Shown: positions 16,708-26,110 of the stretch, piece after piece
Layout of the letters: each line of letters opens with the position of its first letter
Numbering within the stretch: the stretch's first letter is position 1
Assembly (NCBI RefSeq): GCF_030440515.1
Contig: NZ_CP076543.1
Span: 2,170,001 to 2,234,000, forward strand
DNA length: 64,000 bases
Source of the DNA: Streptomyces xanthophaeus
GTDB taxonomy: Bacteria > Actinomycetota > Actinomycetes > Streptomycetales > Streptomycetaceae
Reading direction: 5' to 3'
Program-made: the position numbers and the translations under genes
Notes under the pieces: model-generated
Seen by the model: the letters and a program-made list of their open reading frames with translations, nothing else
What the model was told of the DNA's origin: nothing
Databases searched by the model: none

Positions 16708-16854
16708 GGCTGACGGGGCGGAAGTGAGGATTCCCTGGCCTCACGAGGTTTCTGGGCCCAGGGTGCAGGGGAGGACGAGATCACACCCCATCCACTCCCT
16801 GACGGCGGAGAGCCACGTTCCGCCGCCGACCCACGAAGAGGGGGCGAACCCATC

Positions 16855-17034
16855 ATGGACGCATTCACCGCGGGTCTCCTGCAGCGCATCAGGACCACGC
16901 AGTCGGACCTCATGCACGCCCGCGAGACGGGCGACGACTTCCTCGCGGAAGTGGAACTGGCGGAGCTGGAGGATCTCCAGCGCCTGGCCGCCGAACACGG
17001 TGTCCCGGTCTCGGCCGCCGTGCCCGCCTGCTGA
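16855..17034 (+). CDS. Small conserved-type acidic protein, 59 residues
   Basis: A short ORF starting at ATG 16855 with a GAGGGGG ribosome-binding site ten bases upstream and Streptomyces-like codon use. The peptide begins MDAFTAGLLQRIRTTQSDL and continues as an acidic amphipathic helix (DDFLAEVELAELEDLQRLA) ending in a Cys. It has no membrane segment. It is probably cytosolic; the function is unknown. A strong terminator lies ~90 bases downstream, supporting a real transcription unit. Confidence 0.7.
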   Translation: MDAFTAGLLQRIRTTQSDLMHARETGDDFLAEVELAELEDLQRLAAEHGVPVSAAVPAC

Positions 17035-17121
17035 TCCCCCGATCGGCCGGCCTGCCGTTCCCGCACGACCCCTGCACCGATCCCTCACGACCCCTGCTCC
17101 TGCACGGCCTCTGCACGACGT

Positions 17122-17155
17122 GGACCCCGGACGCCCGAGCGGGCGTCCGGGGTCC
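17122..17155. terminator. 15-bp hairpin between convergent genes
   Basis: Positions 17122-17136 and 17141-17155 are perfect reverse complements with a 4-nt loop. It serves the small plus-strand gene and the minus-strand monophosphatase gene. Confidence 0.85.
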
Positions 17156-17175
17156 GCGTGCGTTCACGGGTGCGT

Positions 17176-17979
17176 TCAGTCGTGCCAGGCTCCCGACTCC
17201 TCCAGCAGCGGCTGCAGCGAGGCGAACACGGCCGGAGTGGCGGCCAGGGTCAGCTCGCCCGAGGCACGCTCGCCCGGACGGCCCCCGGTCACGGCCCCGG
17301 CCTCCCGGGCGATCAGGTCACCGGCGGCCAGGTCCCACGGGTTCAGTCCCCGCTCGTAGTACCCGTCCAGCCGCCCTGCGGCCACGTCGCACAGGTCCAG
17401 CGCCGCCGACCCGCCGCGCCGGATGTCCCGCACCAGCGGGATGATCCGCGCCGCGACCTCGGCCTGGTGGGCCCGCCGGGTCTGCACGTACGCGAAGCCG
17501 GTCCCGAGCAGTGCCTGGTCCAGCGGCGCCGCCGGCCGGCAGGCGAGGCGCGTCGTACCCAGCCACGCGCCGCCGCCGAGCACCGCGTGGTAGGTCTCCC
17601 CGCGCATCGGGGCCGCCACCACGCCCACCACGCTCTCGCCGCCGTACTCGGCCGCGATGGACACGCCCCAGCTCGGGAGCCCGTAGAGGTAGTTCACGGT
17701 GCCGTCCAGCGGGTCGACGACCCAGCGCACCCCGCTCGTCCCCGGGGCGTCCGCGCCCTCCTCGCCCAGCAGCCCGTCCTCGGGCCGCCGCTCGGCGAGG
17801 ATGCCGGTGATCAGCTTCTCCGCCGCGATGTCCATCTCGGTCACCACGTCGATCGGGCTGGTCTTGGTCGCCGCCACCGCCAGATCGGCCGGGCGGCCGT
17901 CGCGCAGCAGAGCCCCGGCCCGCCGGGCGGCCTCCAGGCCCACTTCCAGCAGTTCGGCCTTCAGCTCGTCAGAGATCAC
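17176..17979 (-). CDS. Inositol monophosphatase family protein (SuhB-like)
   Basis: A 267-residue Mg2+-dependent phosphatase of the IMPase/FIG superfamily, expected to dephosphorylate myo-inositol-1-phosphate or a related sugar phosphate. Metal-binding motifs are visible: GEEGAD (~70), DPLDGTVN (~90) and the C-terminal WDLAAGDLI. The GTG at 17979 has a GGAAG ahead of it, whereas the longer frame overlaps the upstream ferrochelatase gene. It lies 11 bases downstream of that gene and is probably co-transcribed with it. M. tuberculosis has suhB (Rv2701c) in the corresponding position. Confidence 0.9.
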   Translation of the reverse strand: MISDELKAELLEVGLEAARRAGALLRDGRPADLAVAATKTSPIDVVTEMDIAAEKLITGILAERRPEDGLLGEEGADAPGTSGVRWVVDPLDGTVNYLYGLPSWGVSIAAEYGGESVVGVVAAPMRGETYHAVLGGGAWLGTTRLACRPAAPLDQALLGTGFAYVQTRRAHQAEVAARIIPLVRDIRRGGSAALDLCDVAAGRLDGYYERGLNPWDLAAGDLIAREAGAVTGGRPGERASGELTLAATPAVFASLQPLLEESGAWHD

Positions 17980-17990
17980 GGTCCCACTTC

Positions 17991-19145
17991 CTACGCGTAC
18001 GGACTGTCCACGCCCGCGGCCGCCGGCCGGGGGCCCCGCGCCGGGCAGCAGCCCACCGCGCACAGGTCATGACTCTGCCCCAGCGTGCCGACCCAGCACT
18101 CCGGGGGCGTCTCCCCGCGCTCCTTGGCGGCCCGCTCGAGCACCAGCTCCCGTACGGCCCCGGCGAAGCGCGGATCGGCGCCGACGGTCGCGGACCGCCG
18201 CACGGGCAGGCCCAGCTCGGCCGCCTTCGCGGTGGCCTCGGTGTCCAGGTCGTAGAGGACTTCCATGTGGTCGGAGACGAAGCCGATGGGCACCATGACG
18301 ACGGCGGGCGCACCGGCGGCGTGCAGGGCCTCCAGGTGGTCGCAGATGTCCGGCTCCAGCCACGGGATGTGCGGGGCGCCGCTGCGGGACTGGTAGACGA
18401 GCTCCCAGGTGTGCGCGACCCCGGTCCGGGCGGCGACCTCGTCCGCGATCACCCGGGCGACGTCGAGGTGCTGCTTGACGTACGCCCCGCCCTCGCCGTC
18501 CCCGGTGTGGTCCTCCACCGGACCGGAGGTGTCCGCGGCGGCGGTCGGGATGGAGTGGGTGGTGAAGGCGAGGTGGGCGCCGGAGCGCACCTCCTCGGGC
18601 AGCTCGGCCAGCGAGGCCACCACCCCGTCGATCATCGGCTCCACGAAGCCGGGGTGGTTGAAGTAGTGGCGCAGCTTGTCGACCCGCGGCAGCTCCACGC
18701 CCTCCTCGGCGAGCGTGGCCAGCGCGTCGGCGAGGTTCTCGCGGTACTGGCGGCAGCCCGAGTACGAGGCGTACGCGCTGGTCGCGAGCACCGCGATACG
18801 GCGGCGCCCGTCGGCGGCCATCTCCCGCATCACGTCGGTCAGGTACGGGGCCCAGTTCCGGTTGCCCCAGTAGACCGGCAGGTCCAGCCCGTGCTCGGCG
18901 AAGTCCCCCCGCAGCGCGTCCAGCAGCTCGCGGTTCTGACCGTTGATCGGACTGACCCCGCCGAACCCGAAGTAGTGCTGCCCGACCTCCTTGAGCCGCT
19001 CGCGCGGGATGCCGCGCCCGCGCGTGACGTTCTCCAGGAAGGGCACGACGTCGTCGGGTCCCTCCGGGCCGCCGAAGGACAGCAGCAGGAGGGCGTCGTA
19101 AGGGGCGGCGGAGCCGCCGTCGGGGGCACGGAGCTGGTCTGACAT
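17991..19145 (-). CDS. hemH: Coproporphyrin/protoporphyrin ferrochelatase
   Basis: A 384-residue enzyme that inserts Fe2+ into the porphyrin in heme synthesis; actinobacteria use the coproporphyrin-dependent route, so the substrate is likely coproporphyrin III. Conserved elements are [15 protein letters not shown] (N-terminus), the catalytic-His region [11 protein letters not shown] and [17 protein letters not shown], and [16 protein letters not shown]. The C-terminal [19 protein letters not shown] contains cysteines placed like the [2Fe-2S] ligands of mycobacterial ferrochelatase. ATG 19145 is the only fitting start. Confidence 0.93.
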   Translation of the reverse strand: MSDQLRAPDGGSAAPYDALLLLSFGGPEGPDDVVPFLENVTRGRGIPRERLKEVGQHYFGFGGVSPINGQNRELLDALRGDFAEHGLDLPVYWGNRNWAPYLTDVMREMAADGRRRIAVLATSAYASYSGCRQYRENLADALATLAEEGVELPRVDKLRHYFNHPGFVEPMIDGVVASLAELPEEVRSGAHLAFTTHSIPTAAADTSGPVEDHTGDGEGGAYVKQHLDVARVIADEVAARTGVAHTWELVYQSRSGAPHIPWLEPDICDHLEALHAAGAPAVVMVPIGFVSDHMEVLYDLDTEATAKAAELGLPVRRSATVGADPRFAGAVRELVLERAAKERGETPPECWVGTLGQSHDLCAVGCCPARGPRPAAAGVDSPYA

Positions 19146-19214
19146 GCCTCGAATCCTGCCACCCGGCGCCCGTGCCCGGGCAACGGACCCGGCCCGTCCC
19201 ACACCTCGGACAGC

Positions 19215-19231
19215 AGGTAAGGTCACCCTAA
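19215..19231. promoter_or_regulatory. Possible DmdR/IdeR iron box
   Basis: AGGTAAGGTCACCCTAA resembles the Streptomyces iron-box core (AGGTAAGGCTAACCTAA-type) at 13 to 14 of 17 positions. It lies between the divergent ferrochelatase gene and MFS gene. The centre of the site deviates, so the call is tentative. Confidence 0.35.
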
Positions 19232-19319
19232 CTTCCTGTCGGTATTTTCCCCATGCGGGCGCCTTGTCGGCAGACGTAACCTGTCTGAGCCAACCACGTC
19301 CCTTACGGAGGGCACCACC

Positions 19320-20576
19320 TTGCCCAGTCCCTACCGCGCGATATTCGCGACCCCCGGCACGAAGGGGTTCACGGCCGCCGGCCTCCTGGGCCGGATGCCG
19401 CTGTCCATGGTGGGCATCGGTGTCCTCACGATGATCACCGAGCTGGGCGGCAGCTACGCCCTCGCCGGCGGCATCACCGCCACCATCGCCCTGTCCGCGG
19501 CGGCCGTGGGCCCCCAGGTGTCCCGGCTGGTCGACCAGCACGGGCAGCGGCGGGTGCTGCGCCCGGCCACCCTGACCGCGGCCGCCGCGGTGACCGGCCT
19601 GCTGGTCGCGGCGGCGAACGGCTGGCCGAGCTGGACGCTCTTCGTCTTCGCGGTCGTCGCCGGGTGCGTGCCCAGCGTCGGATCGATGGTCCGGGCCCGC
19701 TGGACGGCCCTCTTCCGCGACACCCCGCAGCTGCACACGGCCTACTCGTTCGAGTCCATCGTCGACGAGATCTGCTTCATCGTGGGCCCGCCGCTGGCCG
19801 CGACGCTCTCGGCCGGCTGGTTCCCCGAGGCCGGCCCGGTGGTCGCCCTCGTCTTCCTGCTGACGGGCGTGTGGTGGCTGACGGCGCTGACCGCCACCGA
19901 GCCGAAGCCGCATCCGCACGAGGAGCACACGGACCGGTCCTCGGCGCTGCGCTCCCCCGGCCTCCAGGTGCTGGTGGCGACCTTCGTCGCGACCGGCGCG
20001 ATCTTCGGCTCCGTGGACGTGGCCACCCTGGCCTTCGCCGCGGAGCACGGCAACAAGTCCCTCGGCGGGGTGTTCCTGGCGGTCTGGGCGTTCGGATCCT
20101 GCCTGGCCGGCATCGTCTTCGGCCTGCTGCACTTCAAAGGCAGGGCCGAACCTCGCTGGATCCTGGGCATCAGTGCGATGGCCGTGAGTATGATCCCCCT
20201 CCTACTGGCCGGGAACCTTCCGTTTCTGGCCGTGGCGCTCTTCGTCTCGGGCCTCGCCATCGCTCCCACGATGATCACCACGATGGCCCTGATCGAGGCG
20301 CACGTGCCACACGCGAAGCTGACCGAGGGCATGACCTGGATCAGCACCGGCCTCGCGGTCGGAATCGCGCTCGGGTCCTCCGTGACCGGCTGGGTCGTCG
20401 ACACAGCGGGTGCGCAGACCGGGTACGTCGTCTCCGTCTCGGCGGGAGTGGCCGCGGCGGCGGTCGCGTTCGCGGGATACCGCCGGCTGACGAGGCCGGC
20501 GCAAGGGGAGGAGCCAGCAACCGATGGGGACGGCGACAGCACGGCAGCGCAGCACGGAACGGACCGCGTGGCATAA
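19320..20576 (+). CDS. MFS transporter
   Basis: A 418-residue membrane protein with about 12 hydrophobic segments and the MFS loop between helices 2 and 3 ([16 protein letters not shown]). The start is TTG at 19320, which has a GGAGGG ribosome-binding site six bases upstream. The substrate cannot be told from sequence. Its 3' end overlaps the next gene by 53 bases, indicating coupled expression. Homologues occur next to ferrochelatase in other streptomycetes as I recall. Confidence 0.85.
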   Translation: MPSPYRAIFATPGTKGFTAAGLLGRMPLSMVGIGVLTMITELGGSYALAGGITATIALSAAAVGPQVSRLVDQHGQRRVLRPATLTAAAAVTGLLVAAANGWPSWTLFVFAVVAGCVPSVGSMVRARWTALFRDTPQLHTAYSFESIVDEICFIVGPPLAATLSAGWFPEAGPVVALVFLLTGVWWLTALTATEPKPHPHEEHTDRSSALRSPGLQVLVATFVATGAIFGSVDVATLAFAAEHGNKSLGGVFLAVWAFGSCLAGIVFGLLHFKGRAEPRWILGISAMAVSMIPLLLAGNLPFLAVALFVSGLAIAPTMITTMALIEAHVPHAKLTEGMTWISTGLAVGIALGSSVTGWVVDTAGAQTGYVVSVSAGVAAAAVAFAGYRRLTRPAQGEEPATDGDGDSTAAQHGTDRVA

Positions 20577-21855
20577 CTGGGCGGGCAACATCACCGCCAC
20601 ACCGGCCCGCACGGTGACACCGGCTTCGGTCGGGGAGCTCCAGGAGACGGTCCGCCGCGCCGCCACGGAAGGGCTGCGGGTGAAGGCGGTCGGCACCGGC
20701 CACTCCTTCACCGCGGCCGCGGCGACCGACGGGGTGCTCATCCGCCCGCAGGCCCTGGCCGGGATCCGGTCGATCGACCGGGCGGCCGGGACCGTCACGG
20801 TGGCGGCGGGCACGGTCCTCAAGGACCTCAACGTGGCCCTGGCCCGGGAGGGCCTGTCGCTCACCAACATGGGCGACATCATGGAGCAGACGGTCTCCGG
20901 CGCCACCAGCACCGGCACCCACGGCACCGGCCGCGACTCGGCCTCCATCGCCGCCCAGATCCGCGGCCTGGAACTGGTCACCGCCGACGGCCGGCTGCTG
21001 ACCTGCTCCGAGAAGGAGAATCCCGAGGTCTTCGCGGCGGCCCGGCTCGGCATCGGCGCGCTCGGCATCGTCACCGCGATCACCTTCGCCGTGGAACCGC
21101 TCTTCTTCCTGACCGCGCGGGAGGAGCCGATGGGCTTCGACCGGGTGACGGCCGAGTTCGAGGAGCACTTCGCGGAGAACGAGCACTTCGAGTTCTACTG
21201 GTTCCCGCACACCGGCAACTGCAACACCAAGCGGAACAACCGCAGCCAGGGCCCCGCCGCCCCGCCCGGACCGGTGAGCGCCTGGATCGAGGACGAGTTG
21301 CTCTCCAACGGCCTCTTCCAGGCCGTCAACTCGCTGGGCCGCGCGGTCCCGGCCACCATCCCCTCCATCGCCCGTGTGGCCAGCCGCGCCCTGTCGGCGC
21401 GCACGTACACGGACATCCCGTACAAGGTGTTCACCAGTCCGCGCCGGGTGCGTTTCGTGGAGATGGAGTACGCCCTCCCGCGCGAGCAGGTGGTCGAGGC
21501 GCTGCGGGAGCTGCGGGCGATGGTCGACCGTTCCGGGCTGCGGATCAGCTTCCCCGTGGAGGTGCGGACGGCTCCGGCGGACGACATCACGCTGTCGACG
21601 GCCTCCGGGCGCGAAACGGCGTACATCGCGGTGCACATGTACAAGAGCACCCCGTACCAGGCCTACTTCACCGCGGCCGAACGCATCTTCACGGCGCACG
21701 GCGGGCGCCCGCACTGGGGCAAGGTGCACACGCGGGACGCGGCGTACTTCGCGGAGGTCTACCCGCGGTTCGGCGAGTTCACCGCGCTGCGCGACCGCCT
21801 CGACCCTGACCGGGTCTTCGGCAACGACTACCTGCGGCGCGTCCTGGGGGACTGA
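20524..21855 (+). CDS. D-arabinono-1,4-lactone oxidase-type FAD oxidoreductase
   Basis: A 443-residue VAO-family flavoprotein that should oxidise an aldonolactone or polyol with O2. The N-terminal FAD-binding-4 domain (residues ~25-200) has VGTGHSFTAAAATDGVLI and GTHGTGRDSAS; the C-terminal ALO domain ends with the substrate/flavin motif PHWGKVHTRD. It has no His/Cys obviously placed for bicovalent FAD. It overlaps the MFS gene by 53 bases and is nearly abutted by the convergent gene at 21872. Confidence 0.88.
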   Translation: MGTATARQRSTERTAWHNWAGNITATPARTVTPASVGELQETVRRAATEGLRVKAVGTGHSFTAAAATDGVLIRPQALAGIRSIDRAAGTVTVAAGTVLKDLNVALAREGLSLTNMGDIMEQTVSGATSTGTHGTGRDSASIAAQIRGLELVTADGRLLTCSEKENPEVFAAARLGIGALGIVTAITFAVEPLFFLTAREEPMGFDRVTAEFEEHFAENEHFEFYWFPHTGNCNTKRNNRSQGPAAPPGPVSAWIEDELLSNGLFQAVNSLGRAVPATIPSIARVASRALSARTYTDIPYKVFTSPRRVRFVEMEYALPREQVVEALRELRAMVDRSGLRISFPVEVRTAPADDITLSTASGRETAYIAVHMYKSTPYQAYFTAAERIFTAHGGRPHWGKVHTRDAAYFAEVYPRFGEFTALRDRLDPDRVFGNDYLRRVLGD

Positions 21856-21871
21856 GCCGGTACGGGGCAGG

Positions 21872-22681
21872 TCAGGGCGCGGTCTGCCGCGCGGCCGGCG
21901 GCGGCGCGTCCGGGCCGGCCGTCGGTACCGGCGGAGTGGGTGCGGTGGGGGCCGGGGACGAGCTCGGGGCCTCCTTCGACGGGGAGGCACCGGGCGCCGG
22001 GTCCGCGGAGGCCCCGGGGTTCCCGGACCCGGAGGGGCCGGGTGCGGGGCCCGCGCTCCGGCCGCCGGACGACGGGGACGGCGACGGCGACGGGCTCGGG
22101 GAGGTCCCGGACCCGGGGCCGCGCCCGCCCTTCCCCTCGCCGCCCGGCTCGTCGCGGGGCGGGGCGGGCCGGTCCGGGCCCGCCGTGCGGGTGCCGCCCG
22201 AGAAGAGCGTGCCGCCGCCGCTGCTGACGGAGGTGCCGGCCATCGCCTCGTAGGTGCCGAGGCCGCCGACGGCGACGGCGAAGGCCGCGCCGGAGGCGAC
22301 CGCGGTGCGCTTCCAGCCCCGTACCCGGGTGCCGTGCACGGTGGCCTCGCCGAACGCCTCCGTCACGGCCCCCGCGGCCGTGGTGTCCGCGCCCGTCGAC
22401 TCCGCGCGGGACGGGGGCACCTGACGGGCCCTGGGCCGGGCACCGCCCCGCAGCCGGTCGCCGGTGCGCCGGAAGAGGTGCTGGATGACGGGCCCGCCCG
22501 CGGTGGCGACCACACTGACCACACCGGCTCCGAGGATGGTGCCGTAGACGCCCATCTTCGAGGCGAAGAGGGCGGCCGCGACGGTGGCGAGGGAGGAGCC
22601 GGCGACCTGGGCCGCGCTCAGGTCGAGCTTCTTCTCCGGTTCGTCCTCGACGTCCCGCGTCGCCTTCCGGCCCATCGCCAT
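21872..22681 (-). CDS. Hypothetical membrane protein with Pro/Ser/Gly-rich tail
   Basis: A 269-residue protein with hydrophobic segments at roughly residues 25-65 (AGSSLATVAAALFASKMGV, then GAGVVSVVATAGG) and 125-148, and a ~115-residue low-complexity tail of Pro, Ser, Gly and Ala including a run of (SP)5. The tail is probably extracytoplasmic and wall-spanning. I do not recognise a named family. Starts at 22681 and 22675 are both possible; the latter has slightly better ribosome-binding-site spacing. Confidence 0.72.
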   Translation of the reverse strand: MAMGRKATRDVEDEPEKKLDLSAAQVAGSSLATVAAALFASKMGVYGTILGAGVVSVVATAGGPVIQHLFRRTGDRLRGGARPRARQVPPSRAESTGADTTAAGAVTEAFGEATVHGTRVRGWKRTAVASGAAFAVAVGGLGTYEAMAGTSVSSGGGTLFSGGTRTAGPDRPAPPRDEPGGEGKGGRGPGSGTSPSPSPSPSPSSGGRSAGPAPGPSGSGNPGASADPAPGASPSKEAPSSSPAPTAPTPPVPTAGPDAPPPAARQTAP

Positions 22682-23203
22682 CCCCGGTGTGTCCTGCCTC
22701 TCGCGCTTCTCCTCTTCCAGGAGTTACCGACCGCTGAGCGAAGCAGATAGTTCCGTTTCTGGTGATTATGTGAAGCAAGACACCCGAAAACGGACCACGG
22801 GTGCAGGTCGGACCCGATCGAAGGCACGCCAACTCCCGCCGTCCGGGGAAAGTTCGGCGGCGCGGCGGTCCACCCAGGTGGCCCGAATGGAGTACTGTGG
22901 CGAGCCCTGGGGCCGTCCTTCCTTTCGGATGTCCGGACTCGGGAGAGGGGGCCGACGGATGGAACACGGCACTCGAAGACCGGTGATGCCGCGGTATTGC
23001 ACGGGCTCCTGCTGCGCACAGTAACCGTTCGGTCACTGTGCGTGCCCAACAGGTAACCGTGCCATAACGGCGATCAAGGGCGCATGCCCGACACGCCGGT
23101 TTAACTCGGCAAGGTTGTGGCAGGCTGCACCCGGGCAGGCCACACTCGACTAGCGGAAGCAGCGACGCACGTGACGTCGGCAGGCACCACCCGGGAGGTC
23201 CCC
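22682..23203. promoter_or_regulatory. 522-bp divergent regulatory region upstream of sepH
   Basis: No convincing gene is seen. It separates sepH from the divergent membrane-protein gene. A striking inverted repeat occupies 23015-23042: two 13-bp arms (12 of 13 matching) with a 2-nt loop, reading CGCACAGTAACCG and its near-complement. It is short-looped and could be an operator or a small hairpin. A GGGAGG ribosome-binding site precedes sepH. Confidence 0.55.
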
Positions 23204-24232
23204 ATGCCCGAACTGCGTGTCGTGGCCGTCTCAAATGACGGCACACGACTGGTGCTCAAGGCTGCGGACAGCACGGAGTACACGCTTCCGATCGACGAGC
23301 GGCTCCGGGCCGCCGTCCGCAACGATCGCGCGCGTCTGAACCAGATCGAGATCGAGGTGGAGAGCCACCTCCGCCCCCGCGACATCCAGGCCCGCATACG
23401 GGCCGGTGCCTCCGCGGAGGAGGTCGCTCAACTCGCCGGCATCCCCGTCGACCGCGTACGCCGCTTCGAGGGCCCGGTGCTCGCCGAGCGCGCGTTCATG
23501 GCCGAGCGCGCCCGCAAGACCCCCGTACGCCGTCCCGGCGAGAACACCGGTCCGCAGCTCGGCGAGGCCGTGCAGGAGCGGCTGACCCTGCGCGGGGCCG
23601 AGAAGGAATCCGTCCAGTGGGACTCCTGGCGCCGCGACGACGGCACCTGGGAGGTCCTGCTCGTCTACCGGGTCGCGGGTGAGCCGCACTCGGCGAGCTG
23701 GACCTACGACCCGCCGCGCCGGTTGGTCGTGGCCGTGGACGACGAGGCCCGTTCGCTGATCGGCGAGTCGGAGGACCTGCCGGCGGCGCCGGAGCCGAGT
23801 TTCCCCTTCGTGCCGCGGATCGCGCGCCTGCCCCGCGACCGGCCGCTGGACCGCGCCCTGGACCGGCAGCTGGAGCGGGCCGACAGCAGGCCCGCGCCCG
23901 CACCGGAACCGGAGGAGGAACGGGACACGCTCACCAGCCTGCTGGAGGCCGTCCCGAGCTTCCGCGGCGACATGGTGGTCCCGGACCGCACCGAGACCCC
24001 GGACGACACCGAACCGGAGGCGGAGGAGCCGCCGGCCCCCGCCGCCTCGGCGGGCGCGGGCGCCGCGTACGCCGATGTCCTGATGCCGCGCACGGTGGCG
24101 GGCCACCGGGACCGCCTGACGGGTACCACCGACCGCCAGGCCGAGGCCGACGGGGTCCGCCCCGGGCGTCGGGCCGCGGTACCGAGCTGGGACGAGATCG
24201 TCTTCGGCACCCGCCGCAAGAAGCAGGAGTAG
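23204..24232 (+). CDS. sepH: SepH cell-division regulator
   Basis: A 342-residue cytosolic protein with the N-terminal DUF3071 domain (MPELRVVAVSNDGTRLVLK) containing a helix-turn-helix-like segment (AEEVAQLAGIPVDRVRRFEG, ~75-95), a middle domain with WDSWRRDDGTWEV, and a disordered Pro/Glu-rich C-terminus ending in a basic RRKKQE. In Streptomyces SepH binds FtsZ and stimulates its assembly at sporulation septa. Gene order beside sseA matches other streptomycetes. ATG 23204 has an ideal ribosome-binding site. Confidence 0.9.
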   Translation: MPELRVVAVSNDGTRLVLKAADSTEYTLPIDERLRAAVRNDRARLNQIEIEVESHLRPRDIQARIRAGASAEEVAQLAGIPVDRVRRFEGPVLAERAFMAERARKTPVRRPGENTGPQLGEAVQERLTLRGAEKESVQWDSWRRDDGTWEVLLVYRVAGEPHSASWTYDPPRRLVVAVDDEARSLIGESEDLPAAPEPSFPFVPRIARLPRDRPLDRALDRQLERADSRPAPAPEPEEERDTLTSLLEAVPSFRGDMVVPDRTETPDDTEPEAEEPPAPAASAGAGAAYADVLMPRTVAGHRDRLTGTTDRQAEADGVRPGRRAAVPSWDEIVFGTRRKKQE

Positions 24233-24252
24233 GAACAGGGGCAGGAGCAGGC

Positions 24253-24287
24253 GTGGCCGCCGCCGGGTCCGGCCCGGCGGCGGCCAC
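24253..24287. terminator. 15-bp hairpin between convergent sepH and sseA
   Basis: Positions 24253-24267 and 24273-24287 form a perfect GC-rich stem with a 5-nt loop. Flanking CAGG-rich and CCTG-rich bases extend it imperfectly. Confidence 0.85.
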
Positions 24288-24300
24288 GGTCCTGTCCTGC

Positions 24301-25146
24301 CTACTGGGGGTCCGGGCCCGTGGCCACCGGGCGGGCCGGGTCGCCGGACCATTCGGACCAACTGCCCGCGTAGAGGTCGGACTCGATGCCGGCCACCTCC
24401 AGGGCGAGTACCTCATGCGCTCCGGAGACCCCCGAGCCGCAGTACACGCCCACCGCCGTCCCCTCGGTGGCGCCGAGCGCCTCGAACCGGGCGCGCAGGG
24501 CGTGTGCCGGCAGGAACCGCCCGTCCGGGCCCACGTTCTCCGTGGTCGGGGCCGACAGAGCGCCCGGGATGTGGCCGCCGACCGGGTCGATCGGTTCGAC
24601 CTCGCCCCGGTAGCGCTCCCCCGCACGGGCGTCCAGGAGGACCCCCGCACGCGCGCGCAGGGCCGCCGCGTCCGCGTCCAGCAGCCCGACCGCACCCGGA
24701 GTTGGCTTGAAATCACCCTCCGCGGGAGTCACCCGGTCGGCCGTCACCGTACCCCCGGCGGCCGTCCAGGCGGCCAAGCCGCCGTCCAGGACCCGCACGT
24801 TCGGGTGACCCGTCCAGCGCAGCAACCACCACGCCCGGGCCGCCGCCCAGCCCAGTCCGCCGTCGTACACAACGACGGGTCCGTCCGCCGGGACGCCCGC
24901 CCGCCGCATCGCCTCCCCGAAGGCCTCCGGGTCCGGCAGCGGGTGGCGGCCGCCCGTCCCGGGCGGACCTGCCAGTTCGCGGTCGAGGTCGACGTACACC
25001 GCTCCGGGCAGGTGTCCTGCCTCGTAGGCGGGCCGCTGGTCGGGGCCGCCGAGCTGCCAGCGGACGTCCAGCAGCACCGGCGGGCGGGGGCCCGCCAGCT
25101 CGTTCCTCAGTTCGGCGGCGGCGAGGATCACAAATTTCGCAGTCAT
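24301..25146 (-). CDS. sseA: Thiosulfate/3-mercaptopyruvate sulfurtransferase (rhodanese)
   Basis: A 281-residue two-domain rhodanese. The inactive N-terminal domain has DVRWQLGG and GHLPGAVYVDLDREL; the C-terminal domain carries the catalytic Cys in VYCGSGVSGAHEVLALE. The six-residue loop CGSGVS resembles the mercaptopyruvate-type CG(S/T)GV(T/S). It moves sulfane sulfur to thiol or cyanide acceptors. ATG 25146 matches the usual N-terminus; another ATG lies nine bases upstream. Confidence 0.9.
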   Translation of the reverse strand: MTAKFVILAAAELRNELAGPRPPVLLDVRWQLGGPDQRPAYEAGHLPGAVYVDLDRELAGPPGTGGRHPLPDPEAFGEAMRRAGVPADGPVVVYDGGLGWAAARAWWLLRWTGHPNVRVLDGGLAAWTAAGGTVTADRVTPAEGDFKPTPGAVGLLDADAAALRARAGVLLDARAGERYRGEVEPIDPVGGHIPGALSAPTTENVGPDGRFLPAHALRARFEALGATEGTAVGVYCGSGVSGAHEVLALEVAGIESDLYAGSWSEWSGDPARPVATGPDPQ

Positions 25147-25322
25147 GCCGGCCATCTTCCTCCCCGCCCGGCACCGGCGTAACAAGGCCGTCATCGGCGG
25201 GCCGAACCGATCCGGTCAACTCCGTGCCGGGCCCCCTCGATGCGGCGCGGTCGGGGCGCGCCGAGTCGCCGGGAGTGGAAGCATCAGCACCGGTAAGCGC
25301 CACGACGGAGGAGACGGCTGAC

Positions 25323-26108
25323 ATGACCGAGGCAGCGGAAGCAACCCGGCGCACGCCCGGTACCCCGTGCTGGGTGAGCCTCATGGTGCACGGGCTCGGG
25401 ACCACCGAGGACTTCTACGCCGACCTGTTCGGCTGGGAGTACGAGCCGGGACCCGAGCAGCTCGGCCCGTACGTCCGCGCGGTGCTGGACGGCCACGAGG
25501 TGGCCGGGATCGGCGAGATGCCGCCGGACCGGCATCTTCCGGTGGCCTGGACGACGTACCTCGCCACGGACGACGCGGACGCGACCGCCGAGTCGGTCCG
25601 CGCCTGCGGCGGCACGGTCGCGGTGGGTCCGCTGGACGCCGGGATCGCGGGGCGGGTGGCGATCTGCTCCGACCCGCTGGGCGCCATCTTCGGGCTGTGG
25701 CAGGCGCAGAGCCGCATGGGTACCCGGCCGTACCGCGGGCCGGGCACCCCCGTGTGGAACGAGCTGGTCACCCAGGACACCTCGACGGTCGGGAAGTTCT
25801 ACGAGCACGTCTTCGGCCACGAGGCGCAGACGCACGCCACGGCCTCCGACGACTTCGACTACCTGACCCTGCACCTGGAGGGGCGCCCGGTGGCCGCCGT
25901 GCACGGCGTCGGCCGCTCGCTGCCGCACGACCGGGGCCCGCACTGGATGGCGTACTTCGAGGTGGAGGACACCGACCGGGCGGCCGCGCGGGTCGTCGAG
26001 CTCGGCGGGCGCGTCGTCGACCCGCCCCGTGAGGGCCCGCGCGGGCGGCAGGCCACGGTCGCGGACCCGGAGGGCGCGGTCTTCGCCCTCGTGTGCTCGC
26101 GGAGCTGA
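25323..26108 (+). CDS. VOC-superfamily protein with two glyoxalase-like domains
   Basis: A 261-residue protein made of two tandem VOC modules (residues ~12-125 and ~140-260), each with the FYADLFGWEYE / FYEHVFGHEAQ type helix and terminal DPLGAIFGLWQ / DPEGAVFALV strand. Such proteins in Streptomyces are annotated as hydroxylase or glyoxalase-like; the substrate is unknown. The start at 25323 has a GGAGGAG ribosome-binding site. It is the last gene of the conserved chromosomal block before the biosynthetic region and is convergent with the next gene. Confidence 0.85.
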   Translation: MTEAAEATRRTPGTPCWVSLMVHGLGTTEDFYADLFGWEYEPGPEQLGPYVRAVLDGHEVAGIGEMPPDRHLPVAWTTYLATDDADATAESVRACGGTVAVGPLDAGIAGRVAICSDPLGAIFGLWQAQSRMGTRPYRGPGTPVWNELVTQDTSTVGKFYEHVFGHEAQTHATASDDFDYLTLHLEGRPVAAVHGVGRSLPHDRGPHWMAYFEVEDTDRAAARVVELGGRVVDPPREGPRGRQATVADPEGAVFALVCSRS

Positions 26109-26110
26109 GC

